Positions 22,226 through 33,833 of a stretch of 64,000 nucleotides of DNA are shown in pieces (positions within the stretch are counted from its first letter, which is position 1; every line of letters begins with the position of its first letter). Made by a program: the position numbers and the translations under genes. Under the pieces are notes generated by a model that saw only the letters and a list, made by a program, of their open reading frames with translations, was not told the DNA's origin and searched no databases. The stretch is from Mayamaea pseudoterrestris (taxonomy: Eukaryota; Bacillariophyta; Bacillariophyceae; Sellaphorales; Sellaphoraceae): contig BROI01000028.1 of the NCBI GenBank assembly GCA_027923505.1, forward strand, positions 1-64,000, read 5' to 3'.

Positions 22226-25050
22226 ATGGACGACTTGATCGCAGCAACGCGGACCATCGAGGCAGAAGATACGACGCGGACGCTAGCCTTGACGCTTTCG
22301 CAAGAGTTTGCTGCAGCCATTCATCCGCCGCCACAACACGAGAAGAAGGTCGACTTGAATGATATTGGCATGGAACATTCCCGCAAGATCATGAATACCA
22401 CCATGCAGGAGAATGATGAAAATCAAATGCAACGACATATTTCCTTCTGTCGTCAAGGAACGCCCTTTCGAGTCCATCCTCGATCAAACCAAGGAATGCA
22501 GAAACAGCTCCAGCAGGCCGAGCAGCAACAGCAGCCAAACGGAGGATTGCGCATCACAGCTCCAGCTCGACTTTTTACCATACAGCAGAACCAATATATG
22601 AATGACGAAACGAGCCTGACGCCTCCAAAATACGGCTATTCGTACTCGGATCGAGCCCTCGCTGCGCAGGAACGACGAATGCTGCGTCGACAAATGCATG
22701 CGCGCGAGGAAGCCACCTTCTACGATGCACAGCAAGCAGCAAAGGAATTCCAGCAGTATCGAGAAATCGCAACGCAAAGCAATACTGCTGCTCGCATTCG
22801 CGCGTATCGATCGCTTTGTGGCTACGAAGAGTCTGCTGGACGAGCAAGTGTCGCGTCTGCTCCTCTATCAAATGCACCGCCGCGAAAGGGATGGTACGTC
22901 ACTGGATTATTGCCAGTACTTGCACTAACTTTACGATCCATTCTCACTCTATAAATTTTTTGACTCATTGACAGCCTCATTCGCAATAGTACTGCGACTC
23001 TTCCGTCCTCTCCATCGGTTATAAGGCCTGCCTTGGAAAATGCTGTCAACGTTTCCATTTCAAGCGACAATTTGCAGGCGCCAACAACAGTGGATGGATA
23101 CAGTACGCCGACATCATCGCCAGACCAGCCGAGTAACGCGAGCAATAGCAAAATTAAGCGATCCATCGATGACCTCGCGCTAGCGGCCGCCACCTTTTCC
23201 AAGCGCCGTGTGCGATTTGCACCACTCTCAGCAGCCGAGTTTGACGCTGATGCACCAGCGCATACATTGACGCCATTGCCTCCCAAGCAAGCTGCTCAAC
23301 TGGAACTCCAAATTAACAGTCGCAAACACTTGGCTGAGGAAGCGCAAAAGGTTGTCCAGCAACAGCGGCAGCTGGCGTTTGATCCAGATCTCCATCAAAC
23401 TACCTTGGAGAATGCAGCCATCCTGAGTCCATGGGAAGGGTTTGATCACGACGACGACAACTGGCAGCACGCCAAGCGACAAAAACGACGTAGCTCGGGT
23501 CAATTTGCGCCGTCGCCAGGTGGTCAATCGCTACTAGACGATGACAACAGTGACGAGGAGGAGGACGTCTACGATAGTGACGACGAAATGAATCAAGTCA
23601 CTTGCGGCTTGACTGAGCATACGGCATACTGCAGTAGCGAAAACCAATTTGATTTTGTCAGTCATAATGATTCGCTATCACTGGATGCTCACCAGGCGCA
23701 CATGTCAATGGGGTTTGCAACACATTTACCGCTTGGTCAAACGGTGCGTTACAACATGCATCGCAATAAACTTTTTTGGTACATCCATCTCACTTGATAC
23801 TCCCTTTTTGCCACATACAGCCCTCAGTCGCATGGCGCTCCCTCCTCACTGATCCAGGAAATATGGAAGTCTTCGATATGCCAGACATGGACGTTTGGAA
23901 TGACCTTGCGCTGCTCGCCAGCCATTTGCAGCCACCCCACGACCAAGACTCCTGGGTGTCGAGCTTTGCTGAACATTCGCCGATCTTACGAGTCTGGGAG
24001 CTCAGCCTCCAAGCCGTTCTTGCCAGCTCAACGCAGAAAGACCACGCGATGTCGCCATCGGACAAGTTTCGCCTTGACACTGAGTTTGCCATGGAAGAAC
24101 CATGTTTTCAGGAATCATGCGTTAAATCCGCAGAGCTGAATTGGGAAATGTGTGAAATGCAGGCACTAGAGCTTTTGGTTACAAATCTTCGAGCGGAAAA
24201 GGAGGAGCTGAACAGGACGTTGGTCAGACTGGATAAGCTCGAAACGTTGACGGAACAATGCATGTCCATGTTGCCATGTGAGCTTCGTTGCCAGTTGCTT
24301 GATGTTCGCACCAAGCGAGTCGAGGCGCTGGAGCAGGCCCTTGCTAATGAGGATGAGCGAGGTCACATGCTCGCGAGCCACTTGCACGCCATGCATGCCT
24401 TTCTCACCACATACCAGTTCTCTCTTGGTGCCAAGGCCACCATGATGCTGGCTCCCTGTGAAGTCGGTGAAGATGAGACTGGCGATATTATTTACTTTTC
24501 CAGCCCCATCCAAAACTTGTACATTCGTCTGTACCGAACCTTCGACGAGCAAAATTATCGCATCCAAGCTATTGACAATAATCGTGACGACGATACGAGA
24601 CAGTACGACATCGACTGCAAGCACAAGGTAGCTGACTTTTATCGATGGAATCTGGAAGCAATCATAGCCGTCGCTCAAGATCGCGACTACTGCGACGGCG
24701 ATAATGTATTGGAACTGGCCACGACCATCAATCGTCTTCGACTGGCAACACTCGACTTGATGTGTGTATATCATTACTACGCAGTGGCAATTCTCCATCC
24801 CGAACATAGTTGGCTTGTCATCGTCGACATAGAATTGCCGAACAGGCGCCGTTTGCATGTATTCTACGACATGAATACGACTCGGTGTTTGACGTGGTGT
24901 CTCCCAAGTTTAGTGCAAGTGATCCAGAGCGATGGTTTAGCCATGTTGGAACCGCCACCGATGGCCTTATACGCCATGAACGTTACTGGCGTAATCGCAT
25001 GTCGATTTATTCTCGCCCAGCTGTGTCATGCGTTTAGCGCCGAAGCCTAG
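22226..25050 (+). CDS. RVxF-containing coiled-coil protein, possible KNL1/Spc105-like
   Basis: Three exons, 22226-22893, 22975-23743 and 23821-25050, with introns of 81 and 77 bp. All junctions keep frame and the protein has 888 residues. The N-terminal half is disordered and Gln-rich. Near residue 290 it has KRRVRFAP, which matches the RVxF docking motif for protein phosphatase 1 with basic residues before it. After an acidic patch (DDDNSDEEEDVYDSDDE), the C-terminal 400 residues contain a coiled coil (NLRAEKEELNRTLVRLDKL) and then a folded domain (IIYFSSPIQNLYIRLY, YAVAILHPEHSWLVI). PP1 motif, coiled coil and C-terminal domain in this order recall kinetochore KNL1/Spc105. That identity is an inference; clear MELT repeats were not found. 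Confidence 0.7.
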
Positions 25051-26251
25051 CGTCACTTCAATCTTGGTTGAGTTTTGGTGGCTTGCTTTTGATAGATACA
25101 CGGACACGATGAAGTAAAAGAATATATTGGCAAATCACACTTATATAACTATCCTTGCCACTCTTGCGGAAAGTGTCTAACATAGAACTTTTACCTACGG
25201 ATTGGCCAAGGAAACTACGTTGCAGCAGCTTTAATACAAGTGTAGCCATATATGACGGACAAGATACATGTGCCATATCTTCCGCAGTAGCGTGTCGCAT
25301 GCCCAGTGCATCGTCTACTACCCGGACTAGCCGACACCTATTGCACCGAGCCTTTATTTAATTTGGCCGACCAAAGCCTTCGGTCAGAATGGTCAATCCG
25401 ACGGTCCATCATCGCGTTGAATGTAATGTACCGAATCAACCACATGGTTTGATTGTCATGTTCGTACTCGTACCGCATTTGGCGATTGCTTCATAAGATG
25501 TATCAAAACCACCAGCCTACGTATCGCGACAGAGTAATACCAACACAAGCACTCCGGGTGAATAAGATGAGACAGTACCTCAATGCTCACTACTTCGTCT
25601 GTACAAAAGCCTTGTACTGAGCCGCTGCCATTTGCCGGAATCGTGAACACTCTGGCGTAGTCAAAGTTGAAGCAATCGGTAAGCGCTATGCTGTGTTCGC
25701 CCCTGCAGCAAGGTGAATGAGCGATTGGCGATTGAACGATCGTTTAGATACTTGGTGATTGGTGATGCGATGTGCGTCACTAATAAGCAAGTCCCTCGTC
25801 GTCGGGCGCCTCCTTGGCTCCAAACAAACTAGAGCATCTCAAGAAGCTGTGAATGTTCTCGAAAGCTCCAGACTGGTCGGAGTGAAGAATACATTATGGA
25901 CACTCTCATCCTCCTTCATCGGTTCGTGCTGCTGCTTTCTTGAGCGCTTGTCGGCTTGCTGCTTTCACGCATCTGAATTCATTAACGAACACGAACGGCT
26001 CCTGAATCCAAAATTTCTCAATTGATCATTTCCTTGCAGTTTGCGGGCAGATTTAACAATGGCCAAGCACTCATCCTGTCTAGTGAAGAAGAAAGGTGAC
26101 GGATGAAACATGGAATCGGATCATGGTGTGGTTGGACGCGTTGACGCCGCGAAAGGTGCGTGACATCAGTGAACCTCTAACCGTAAGTCTTTTCGTGACA
26201 TTTTTGAAGTCACAAGATCGCGAGGACTCCGCGTGATGCCAACATTCCACC
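25051..26251. other. intergenic, no gene recognised
   Basis: About 1.2 kb with only short frames on both strands and nothing resembling a known domain, RNA gene or repeat. Confidence 0.45.
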
Positions 26252-27629
26252 ATGATGAAGATCCTTTCCACTGTACTCGTCGTAATTCTAGTAAAGGCAT
26301 CAGCCTTTGCACCTGTGACAAGCAGTAATGGACCAAAGGCTCTACTAACGCTGCATGCTGAGAAGCAGTCGTCATTTTCTGAGTCATGCAACGCTGCAAT
26401 GACCTCCGCTTTTGCAACACTGCTCGGATGGTCGCTTGCTGGACAAGTTGCGTCGGCAAGTCTTTTGGCAGTGAATATGGAACAACAGCAACAGCAACAG
26501 CAAGGTATGAAATGATACTCTCTTGCGTCAATTGATCCAACTATTCCATTTAATCTCTTCTCGACGGCCTCATTCTTTCATTTTCATCGCAGTCACATTC
26601 CTTCCAGCAACATCCATTAACCTTGCCGATAAGATTGTCGAAATGGACTTTTCACTTCCTTCATACTCGGAGTCTGTCAAGGGGTCTGATATCTCGCAAA
26701 GTAAGATTGGAGTTCCGCGGTTCAATCCCTTCGGAGACTTTGAGCCGTCGAAAATCGCCGAGCAAGATTCAAGCAACAGCAAGCAACAACCATTTGCTAC
26801 TGCACCAGCTGTCGTTGACGACGTCAAACCTACCATTGATAAGAGAGCAGCTGCAGCAGCAGAAAAGGCGGCTGCCGAAGCTAAGAAGATTGAGGAAAAG
26901 GCTGCGGCCGATATTAAGCGAGCCGAAAAGGAGGCGAGACTAAAGGTGGAGCGCGAAAAGCAAAGGGCGGCAGCGGAACGATCCAAACAGGAGGAATCTT
27001 CCACTCCAGCAGCATCATCTTTCAAAGCTCCCGATTTTAGTGACTTAAAAATGCCTGATACCAGTGGGCTCAAAATGCCCGACACGAGTAGTTTCAAGGC
27101 GCCCGACATGCCCAAGTTTGACTTGTCGGGTACGAGTAGCTTCAAAGCTCCAGCAATGCCCAAATTCGGCATGCCCGACACTGGCAACTTTAAGGCTCCC
27201 GCAATGCCAAAGTTGGAGATGCCAGATACGAGCAGCTTTAAAGCACCATCCATGCCAAAGTTCGATATGCCCAACTTCGAATTGCCGAAGAACGATTACA
27301 TTGACATGGATCAACTTCCTAAATTTGACGCACCAAAGATTAGCATGCCATCCAACTTGCCGTCATTTCCATCCTTTGGTGGATCACCGAGAAGCGATGA
27401 TGTCGTTCTTGATTCGCAGGACGCTCGTGACGGACGCGCCAAGGATGCGCGGCAAGTTTACCTTCAGTTCGACGCCAGCGCCAAGGAAATTGAGGCGCAA
27501 GCAAGAGAGGCTCGCAACTTGGCCAAGGAAAAGCAAAAGATGGCAAATGCTGCCAAGGATGAAGCCTGTCAGACCCGGCCGGGCGGCAAGTTTATCTGTC
27601 TGCGCAATCCATTCAATGTTGGCTACTAA
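26252..27629 (+). CDS. plastid-targeted repeat protein (AHNAK-like repeats)
   Basis: Two exons, 26252-26504 and 26593-27629, joined across an 88-bp intron to 429 residues. The N-terminus is a signal peptide (KILSTVLVVILVKASA) followed by FAP. An ASA|FAP motif with Phe at +1 marks import into a secondary red plastid in diatoms. After a Gln run come MDFSLPSYSES, an Ala/Lys/Glu coiled coil at about residues 175-225, and then at least six imperfect repeats built on MPDTSSFKAPxMPKF. The repeat alternates Pro, Lys, Phe and Met much like the KFKMP units of animal AHNAK, surely by convergence. The tail has another helical, charged stretch. Inside the plastid it may be structural; the function is unknown. 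Confidence 0.85.
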
Positions 27630-28069
27630 GATGTTGTAGAAACACCAACTTTTTGCGAATGAAGGTGCAAGCTATTCAAATGGCCATGATACGCTATAAC
27701 CATAAATTGTTGCTAGCTACCAGAGATTGTACCAAAATACAGTATGATTTAAAAGCACGTACATGTAACAAGTACGCACTAGAGTTCCACGACTGCCAAG
27801 GTTGAACAGCGTGAGCGGCAAGTCCAACATATCGACAGAGCTATAAACTTTGTAGCAGGCAATATCAGGTGTGAATGACGTCTCAACATGCATGTGAAAT
27901 ATGATGGCGCCAGTCGCCGCATGCCATGTCAATTTTCATGATCAAGACTCACAGATACCTCTTTCGGCTGCCGACATCTAAATCCTGCTGTATCTCGAGC
28001 TTTGTCGTCCGTCAAGTGTTTCAATATTGACCTTCTTGTCATTCTGTTCTAGCTTCAAGCCGAGCCGTC
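27630..28069. other. intergenic, no gene recognised
   Basis: Only short frames without recognisable domains, between the plastid repeat-protein gene and the decayed gene remnant. Confidence 0.4.
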
Positions 28070-28700
28070 AGTAGAGGCACGAATGGCATTGTTGCTCTCG
28101 CCAAGTATAATCAACATAAACGTGCAGTCCATCACCAATACACCAGCGTTTGTAGACGTCGCCGTCCTCTGTTTCATCGTGTCGCGATTCGGCCGGTCGT
28201 TTGTACAATTCAATCGGAATGGACTGATCCAGCATCAAGTCTGTTGAAGCATGCATCCACCAAGGACGCCAATTTCGGCTGGAAAGATTTCCGCGCCAAG
28301 GGCCATCGAGTTGGACAAGGACGGCTCGTCGTCCGACAAAGAATGCTGTATAGAAGATTCTAGCTCGTCCATGATACTTGGTCGCTCAAGCTTCAAAATT
28401 CAATGGGAAGTAGCTCTTGCAGTGAGTCTACAATGATAGGCATGCGAGCGTCCCAAATGAAGGTGAGTGCCTTGACTGTCGTACTAGCACAAGTAATTGC
28501 ACGCTTGATGTACATATATACTTGGCCTCCTCCTCACCCGACGTGACGGCTCCGACGAACCACTTGCGCTGGAATCCAAGCTGCTCCAGCTTATCGAGGG
28601 CCTACGGTAGCTATTGCCTCATCGAAACAAAATAATGTTGACACAGCGCCAAACTGATCCAGGATCAAGGCGAGCGTCATACTACTTGGCGCAGTTGCTT
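28070..28700 (-). pseudogene. decayed HAD class-IIA hydrolase-like gene
   Basis: Reading the minus strand in several frames gives coding-like pieces in order. LALILDQFGA (about 28645-28668) resembles the DxFG nucleophile box of HAD class-IIA hydrolases. ALDKLEQLGF...FVGAVTSGEE (about 28540-28610) resembles the next conserved segment of the same family, whose members have LxxLGF...F.G..TSGE. Further pieces (ARMPIIVDSLQELLPIEF near 28403-28465, and a last piece with YKRWCIGDGLHVYVDY near 28068-28256) cannot be assigned. The pieces sit in different frames with stops between them and the expected DGxL sequence after the DQFG box is gone, so the gene looks dead. It could also be a poorly understood intron-rich gene. 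Confidence 0.35.
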
Positions 28701-28763
28701 GGTCGGCAAGGATTGGATCCGATCGTGCCAAAAGTTGCATGAGTACTATTTAACCGATAGTGC

Positions 28764-28997
28764 CATTAACTTTGATTTTCAACGGCTATCATGGAACACT
28801 CTGGAGCACAGAGCCAAAAACTTTGATTTTCAACGGCTACAAATAGTACACTCCGGACGACATTGCCAAAAACTTTGATTTTCAACGGCTATCATGGTAC
28901 ACTCTGGAGGATAGTGCCAAAAACTTTGATTTTCAACGGCTGTCAATGGTACACTCCGGAGCACAGTGCAATAACTTTGATTTTCAACGGCCGTCAG
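28764..28997 (-). repeat. 51-bp minisatellite, 5 units (array A)
   Basis: Five units start at TTTGATTTTCAACGG positions 28771, 28822, 28874, 28925 and 28976, a spacing of 51-52 bp. The conserved core on the minus strand is CGTTGAAAATCAAAGTT(A/T)TTGG. The rest of the unit (TACACTCTGGAG and similar) varies more. The same core occurs in opposite genome orientation in the array at 58865-59090. Confidence 0.9.
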
Positions 28998-30260
28998 TCG
29001 CGCCACGGAACAAAGCTTGCGCTTTATCCATGGAACGAATGTGCACCACGGAACGAAAAGCATCAAGCTAACGACTATCCAAACAATACATACAACAAAG
29101 AGCTATATAGATTATCCCCTCACAGGTCAGGGTTGCTGGTGCAATCTGCAGCACGACTGCATGCGACATAGCGATGCAGCAACCAGTGACAACGCTGGAA
29201 AGGCTTGCTGCCATGCCTCGACGATGCAGCTGCAGCAACCAGTGATGCTAGCGGGCTAGCTGAAAACCTTGCCGACCGGCAGCAGCACGAACAACTTGAG
29301 ACGCTGGCGGAGCTGCCAAGGATCATCTGTGTGAAACGTGCAACGAAGCAGTGCGATTGGCAAGGAGGACAGAAAGGGCACGAGCAGCAACAGGCACGAC
29401 GTATCGTCAAAACGTCCATCGGAAGAACCTCACTGCAATGGCACGCAAGGCACCGGTGAATGCAAGGAACAATTCTGTGAATGAAGAACATGTCATCCAT
29501 GCCAGTACACAAGCACGCCATCATGTAAGCGGCACCTGGTCCTGCCATTTCAAGTGGTCCATTTGGCTGGCGCTTGCTTTGAAACGAATTGGTCGGCTTG
29601 GTGAATCCGCAAGAATGGAACGATACAGTCTTTATGGACCGTAGCTTTTGCCCAATTCCATGCAAATGAATGTAATTAGCAGCGCTCGAGCAAGCGTATC
29701 AGGAAGATTCGTTCCAAGATTTCAAACTGCAAGGGCGACCGTCTTTGGCCTGCGCAAGCGCTTATTGATGGATTTCAATCGTTCTTCCACGCGAAACCAT
29801 CCTTTATAAGTTATTGAAGCGATGTGTAATGGCATGTATTCATTAGCAAGAGTGGGAATAGCGCATTAAAGTGCGGCTGCAACTGACGTCGAGGAAGACA
29901 CGAATGCAATTCCAAAGAAAAGATGATGCGGCGGAACCGGTACGCCTCGTATGATAAAACCAATCAAACCAATACCGTAGATGCCGCTTGACTTGTTTAA
30001 TAAGCTTTAAAAGGCAAAAGGGATGATTTATGGTGGGTGGTGAGTCTTGTTAAAATCGCGCTATGACGCAGAAGGAACGAAAATCCAAGAGGTGTCTACG
30101 ATTAATGCTAGCAGCCCACCTCCCTGGCCCCTTCAATCAAATTCAATTGCATAAAGATACTATATTTAAATCAATCAAAAGATTAATTCATAGTATTTAG
30201 ATTTCGTGCAAAAGTACTCTTCTGGGACCGTCATTCGTTGACGTCGTCTCAATCGTTTGC
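28998..30260. other. intergenic, no gene recognised
   Basis: About 1.3 kb. Between 29120 and 29660 both strands hold medium-length frames, with no recognisable domain and an odd Cys/Ser-rich composition on the minus strand. I see no support for a gene. The rest is AT-rich. Confidence 0.4.
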
Positions 30261-33200
30261 CTACCGCAAAAACAGCAAGAACTGCTCCGGAAGAATGCGC
30301 TGCATTGGGTCGGGGTGCAGAAGACACATGAATGCATGAATTGCAGCTTTCTCCGACGCAAACGCCGAACAGCTGCGGAGACCCGCCCATTCGCTACCAC
30401 CATCCAGCGCGTACTTCGCAATATGGTCTCGAAAGACACCATTCGACATCAGTTTAATGTCAAGAGACTGAAGGCCCGGACACATCTCCATGATAACCTT
30501 CACAACCCATTGGTTCTTAGTGTGCGTCATCACGATGTGCTCCCACAAGCCCTGAGACATGCGCAGACGCTGGTCCGAGCAATCAGGACTGCCATATCCC
30601 ATGGCATGAACATTCGAGGCATGCATGAACAATTGGTGAAATTCATCAGGACAAGGAGCAGAACAGTTCTTTCCGTCGGTCCAGTTATCAAAACCCTTGT
30701 TTGCAACCAACGAGAAGAATCGAGCCAAAGCAAACGTGTCGTCGTTGCGACCGTCCAGAGGACCCTTGATCCCTAAAAGTTGATGAACGGAGTTGATTTC
30801 AGGCGATGAAGGTCCTCGAGTCGGCAACATGAGACAAGGAATGGAGCGTTTCATGTCAATAAGCAAGAACTGGTCGTCCGATTTAGGCTGCTCAAATTTC
30901 ATGCGCCCATTAATACCCATCTGCAGCCGACGTTTTCCGTCCGTCTCCTTGACGACAACCATGTTACTCGCCTTGAGGTTAAAATGAGTAATATTTACGG
31001 CTCCGTTCAATAATGTCAACGAGCGACAAACACTTTTGGCCATGTTGCGAAAACACTCTGCCGCATTCTTGTCATTCATTGTCTGCAGCTTTTTGACCCA
31101 CTGATCCGCTGGCGTCCCATACTGCGTCAGCCAAAGAATTTTCTTCTTCGTCGTCCTGACACAATGCAAGAGAACGCAAGTGCTGAGAGAGCCAACGTTA
31201 CATCGTCGGAAAAAAGTAGCGAAAAAAGACACGTACACCTCCTCCTCGTAAATGCCGTAAGAATAAACCTTGACAGAACACGATCCTAGGCTGCCAAGAA
31301 CCCTCTGTGGCAGCAACGAATAAACCAATTCCATGTACGAATCTTCGTCGTAGTCGCTGAAGCAAAGAAGCAGAGTTGGTTTGCGTAAGAACCAAATCCC
31401 AAACGACAGACACTAGCCTCCAAAAATTCACTCACCAAGTCGTCAAGACTAGCTGCTCTTTGGCACGGATATAAATCATTTTCGAGCCCTTGGCGTGCGC
31501 AACTTTGTCTTTGGACCATTCCTTAGCCAACTTGAAGCACTCCTTTGGCGACATGCGCCCCTCCTCCTCGACCGACTTTAGTGTTCGCTCCGTCGCCATC
31601 GCATCTAAAAGCTGATTCTTTGCCTTTTTAGTTGCTTCGTCAGATTTTGTGCCAAATAAGCTTGAGATTCGCTGTCGACTTTCCAGCAATGATGCCACAA
31701 TGAGCAATCGAGCAAGCATCTGACGGAGCTCCTCTTCTTGGACGGCATTGTCGATATCCTTGCCACTGCCGTCATTATTATCAACGTAAGAAACCTGATC
31801 GCCTACAGCTAGTTCTTCCAAGCCGGCTCGACTAAGCATTTGCGAAACCGCTCTTCGCATATCAGACATGCTCTTTTGCGCTGACCTCAGCCTCTGATGG
31901 TTACACTCGCTGCACCGGAATTGCTGCCATGTGATACTGTTCGGATCGTGCGGTTTATCCGTACATGACTTGCATGGCAAATAGTGTGACTGCTCCCGAA
32001 TGAGCATGTTCACTTCTGCACTCAATGAGCTCGTTGGAACAATAAGTTTGACGACGCCTGCATGCTTTGATGAGTATCTTGAAATTTCGTGCTGGTGAAG
32101 CGACAGTCGTTTGATCCGCAGCGGCTTCATCTCTTGGAGTAAACGCGAATGCAGATATCCAAGTAGAAAATGACTCTTCGTTGGCTTCGGAATAGACACC
32201 GCTTTCTCTTGCTTTCGTACGTCGAGAGCCGGTGCCAAGTTCCAAATTAAAGCCAGGCAATGACTATCCAAGGCAGCCCATGCAGGGCGCGACTGTTCGT
32301 CGGAAATGTACTCAGCAACCGATTCCAATAATTCCATCGGCTTCTTCATGTATGCCTCCTTCGCCTTGGCCTGGTTTCTGCTATTCGGTATCTTTGGAAA
32401 AGCAAAGCGTGGACCGACAGATCCATTGCCAACACGGTAATCATTTTCGAAGTTGTCCTTGGTATCGTCAAAATCGTCGTCCGTAACCGCGATAAAGAAC
32501 CGACAGTTAATGTATCTTTTGCGTAGCTCTTCAACGGATAGCTCTTTGACGCAATGGTCGCAATAGCAACAACCTCCGTGTCCGTCGTCGGAGTAATCAT
32601 CGTCCTCTTGGGTCGGAGGCGACGCGACACGACGAGCTGCATGCGGCGCATGATTCCGATTGGTAGCAGAGTTATCAGATCCAGGTGATGTAGGATTACC
32701 AATCATGAGGGATCTTGCGCGGTTGACTGTACTACTTCCTCCGCTTTGGCCACTGGATCCTCCAAAGTTTTCGTCCGAGTCATCATCGTCTGCCAAAGCA
32801 CGAAGAGCTGCATGCGGCGCTCGATTCTTCTTGACAATCCCAAATGATGTGCCAGCCATAACGCTTTTGACGTTAGTGATAGGGCTACTTCCTCCGCGTT
32901 GGCCACTGGATCCTCCAAAGTTTTCGTCCGAGTCTTCATCGTCTGCCAAGGCACGAAGAGCTGCATGCGGCGCTCGATTCTTCTTAATATCAATTTCGTC
33001 AATCCCAAATGATGTACCGGCCGATAGGCTTCTGACGTTAGTGATAGGACTACCGGTAGTAGCTTTTCCGCCTCGACGATTGCGCGGTGGAGGCAAATTG
33101 ATGGGTTTAAATGTTCGGCGGCGTCGGGGAAGAAAACGCTTGAAAGGCGAACCCCCTGGAGACAAATTACCATGAAGAGACGCCTGATTGGTATCCATTT

Positions 33201-33372
33201 CTTCAATACTAGACGCTGCACCAGCCATGAGAGTTGTTGCGCGTTTGATAGGACTTGCTTCTCCTCCATCTCGATCAGTGCGCGGTGGAGGCGATGAAAC
33301 ATTTCCTGCATTGCTGCGCCGTAAAACATTGCGCTTCAACGGCGAGCCGCCCGGATTTGACGCGCGATGCAT
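30261..33372 (-). CDS. kinase-like protein, probable pseudokinase, with internal repeats
   Basis: Two exons, 33372-31436 and 31356-30261, with a 79-bp intron (GTGAGT...TTCAG), give 1010 residues. Residues 1-230 are disordered and basic with two in-frame copies of a 51-residue repeat (AGTSFGI...KNRAPHAALRALADD...DENFGGSSGQ). A CxxC pair (CKSC, then CSEC about 20 residues later, near 465-490) suggests a zinc ribbon. The last 360 residues look like a protein-kinase fold: a hinge-like ILWLTQYG, a catalytic-loop-like ITHFNLKASNMVV near 770, a FLLIDMKRS segment in the place of DFG near 810, and LLHPDPMQRILPEQF as subdomain XI near 997. The catalytic Asp of HxDLKxxN reads Asn and DFG reads DMK, so activity is doubtful. 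Target unknown. Confidence 0.7.
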
Positions 33373-33833
33373 GACTTCAATTTCGCTGCCTGTTTGATAG
33401 TTCGAATGAGGAAGATTGTAATTATAACAGCCGCGGCAATGGCTGCATTATTATTTGTGCCGTGGCTGCGGTTGCGGTGCGCGGCGGCCGCCAAGCGCGT
33501 GCAGCAGTCGTGGTGCGACATCATTGCGTCACGCAAGTTGATTCGAGCGGATCTTTCGGGCGACCCTTCGCTTGGATTGGACACGCAGCAACCAGCAACC
33601 CATTGAAAGTGGAGTCGGTATCAGTCATTCTGTTTGCTGCTCGACCAATTACTACGATAGCTGCATTACACAAGAACGCGTAGAGTGTAGAGAGGAGGAG
33701 TCGCACGGTAGAGGAGTGAAAAGGTGAGGCAGGAGCGACTCCATCGACGTGACGTTTGCAATGGTCTTGGCATTTATGTACATGCTCACTTGTATATTCA
33801 ATTCTCCATTTAGTCATTCACATAATTTAGACA
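33373..33833. other. divergent intergenic region upstream of NNT
   Basis: Separates the start of the kinase-like gene from the start of the transhydrogenase gene. It probably holds both promoters. A TGACGT half-site lies about 85 bp upstream of the NNT start (near 33750). Nothing else is clear. Confidence 0.4.

Noticed and set aside
26726-26750. tRNA T-loop-like GGTTCAATCC
   Set aside because: It lies inside a well-supported coding exon and no cloverleaf can be built around it.
29120-29665. 181-codon minus-strand frame and overlapping plus-strand frames
   Set aside because: The Cys/Ser-rich composition looks like chance, no domain is present, and neither strand stands out.
31198-31334. A second intron in the kinase-like gene beginning GTGTACGTG
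   Set aside because: GT and AG are present but every joining I tried broke the downstream frame, while the unspliced frame is open.
31430-31519. Reading the kinase-like region as two separate genes
   Set aside because: A GTGAGT...TTCAG intron of 79 bp joins the two frames exactly and leaves one continuous protein.
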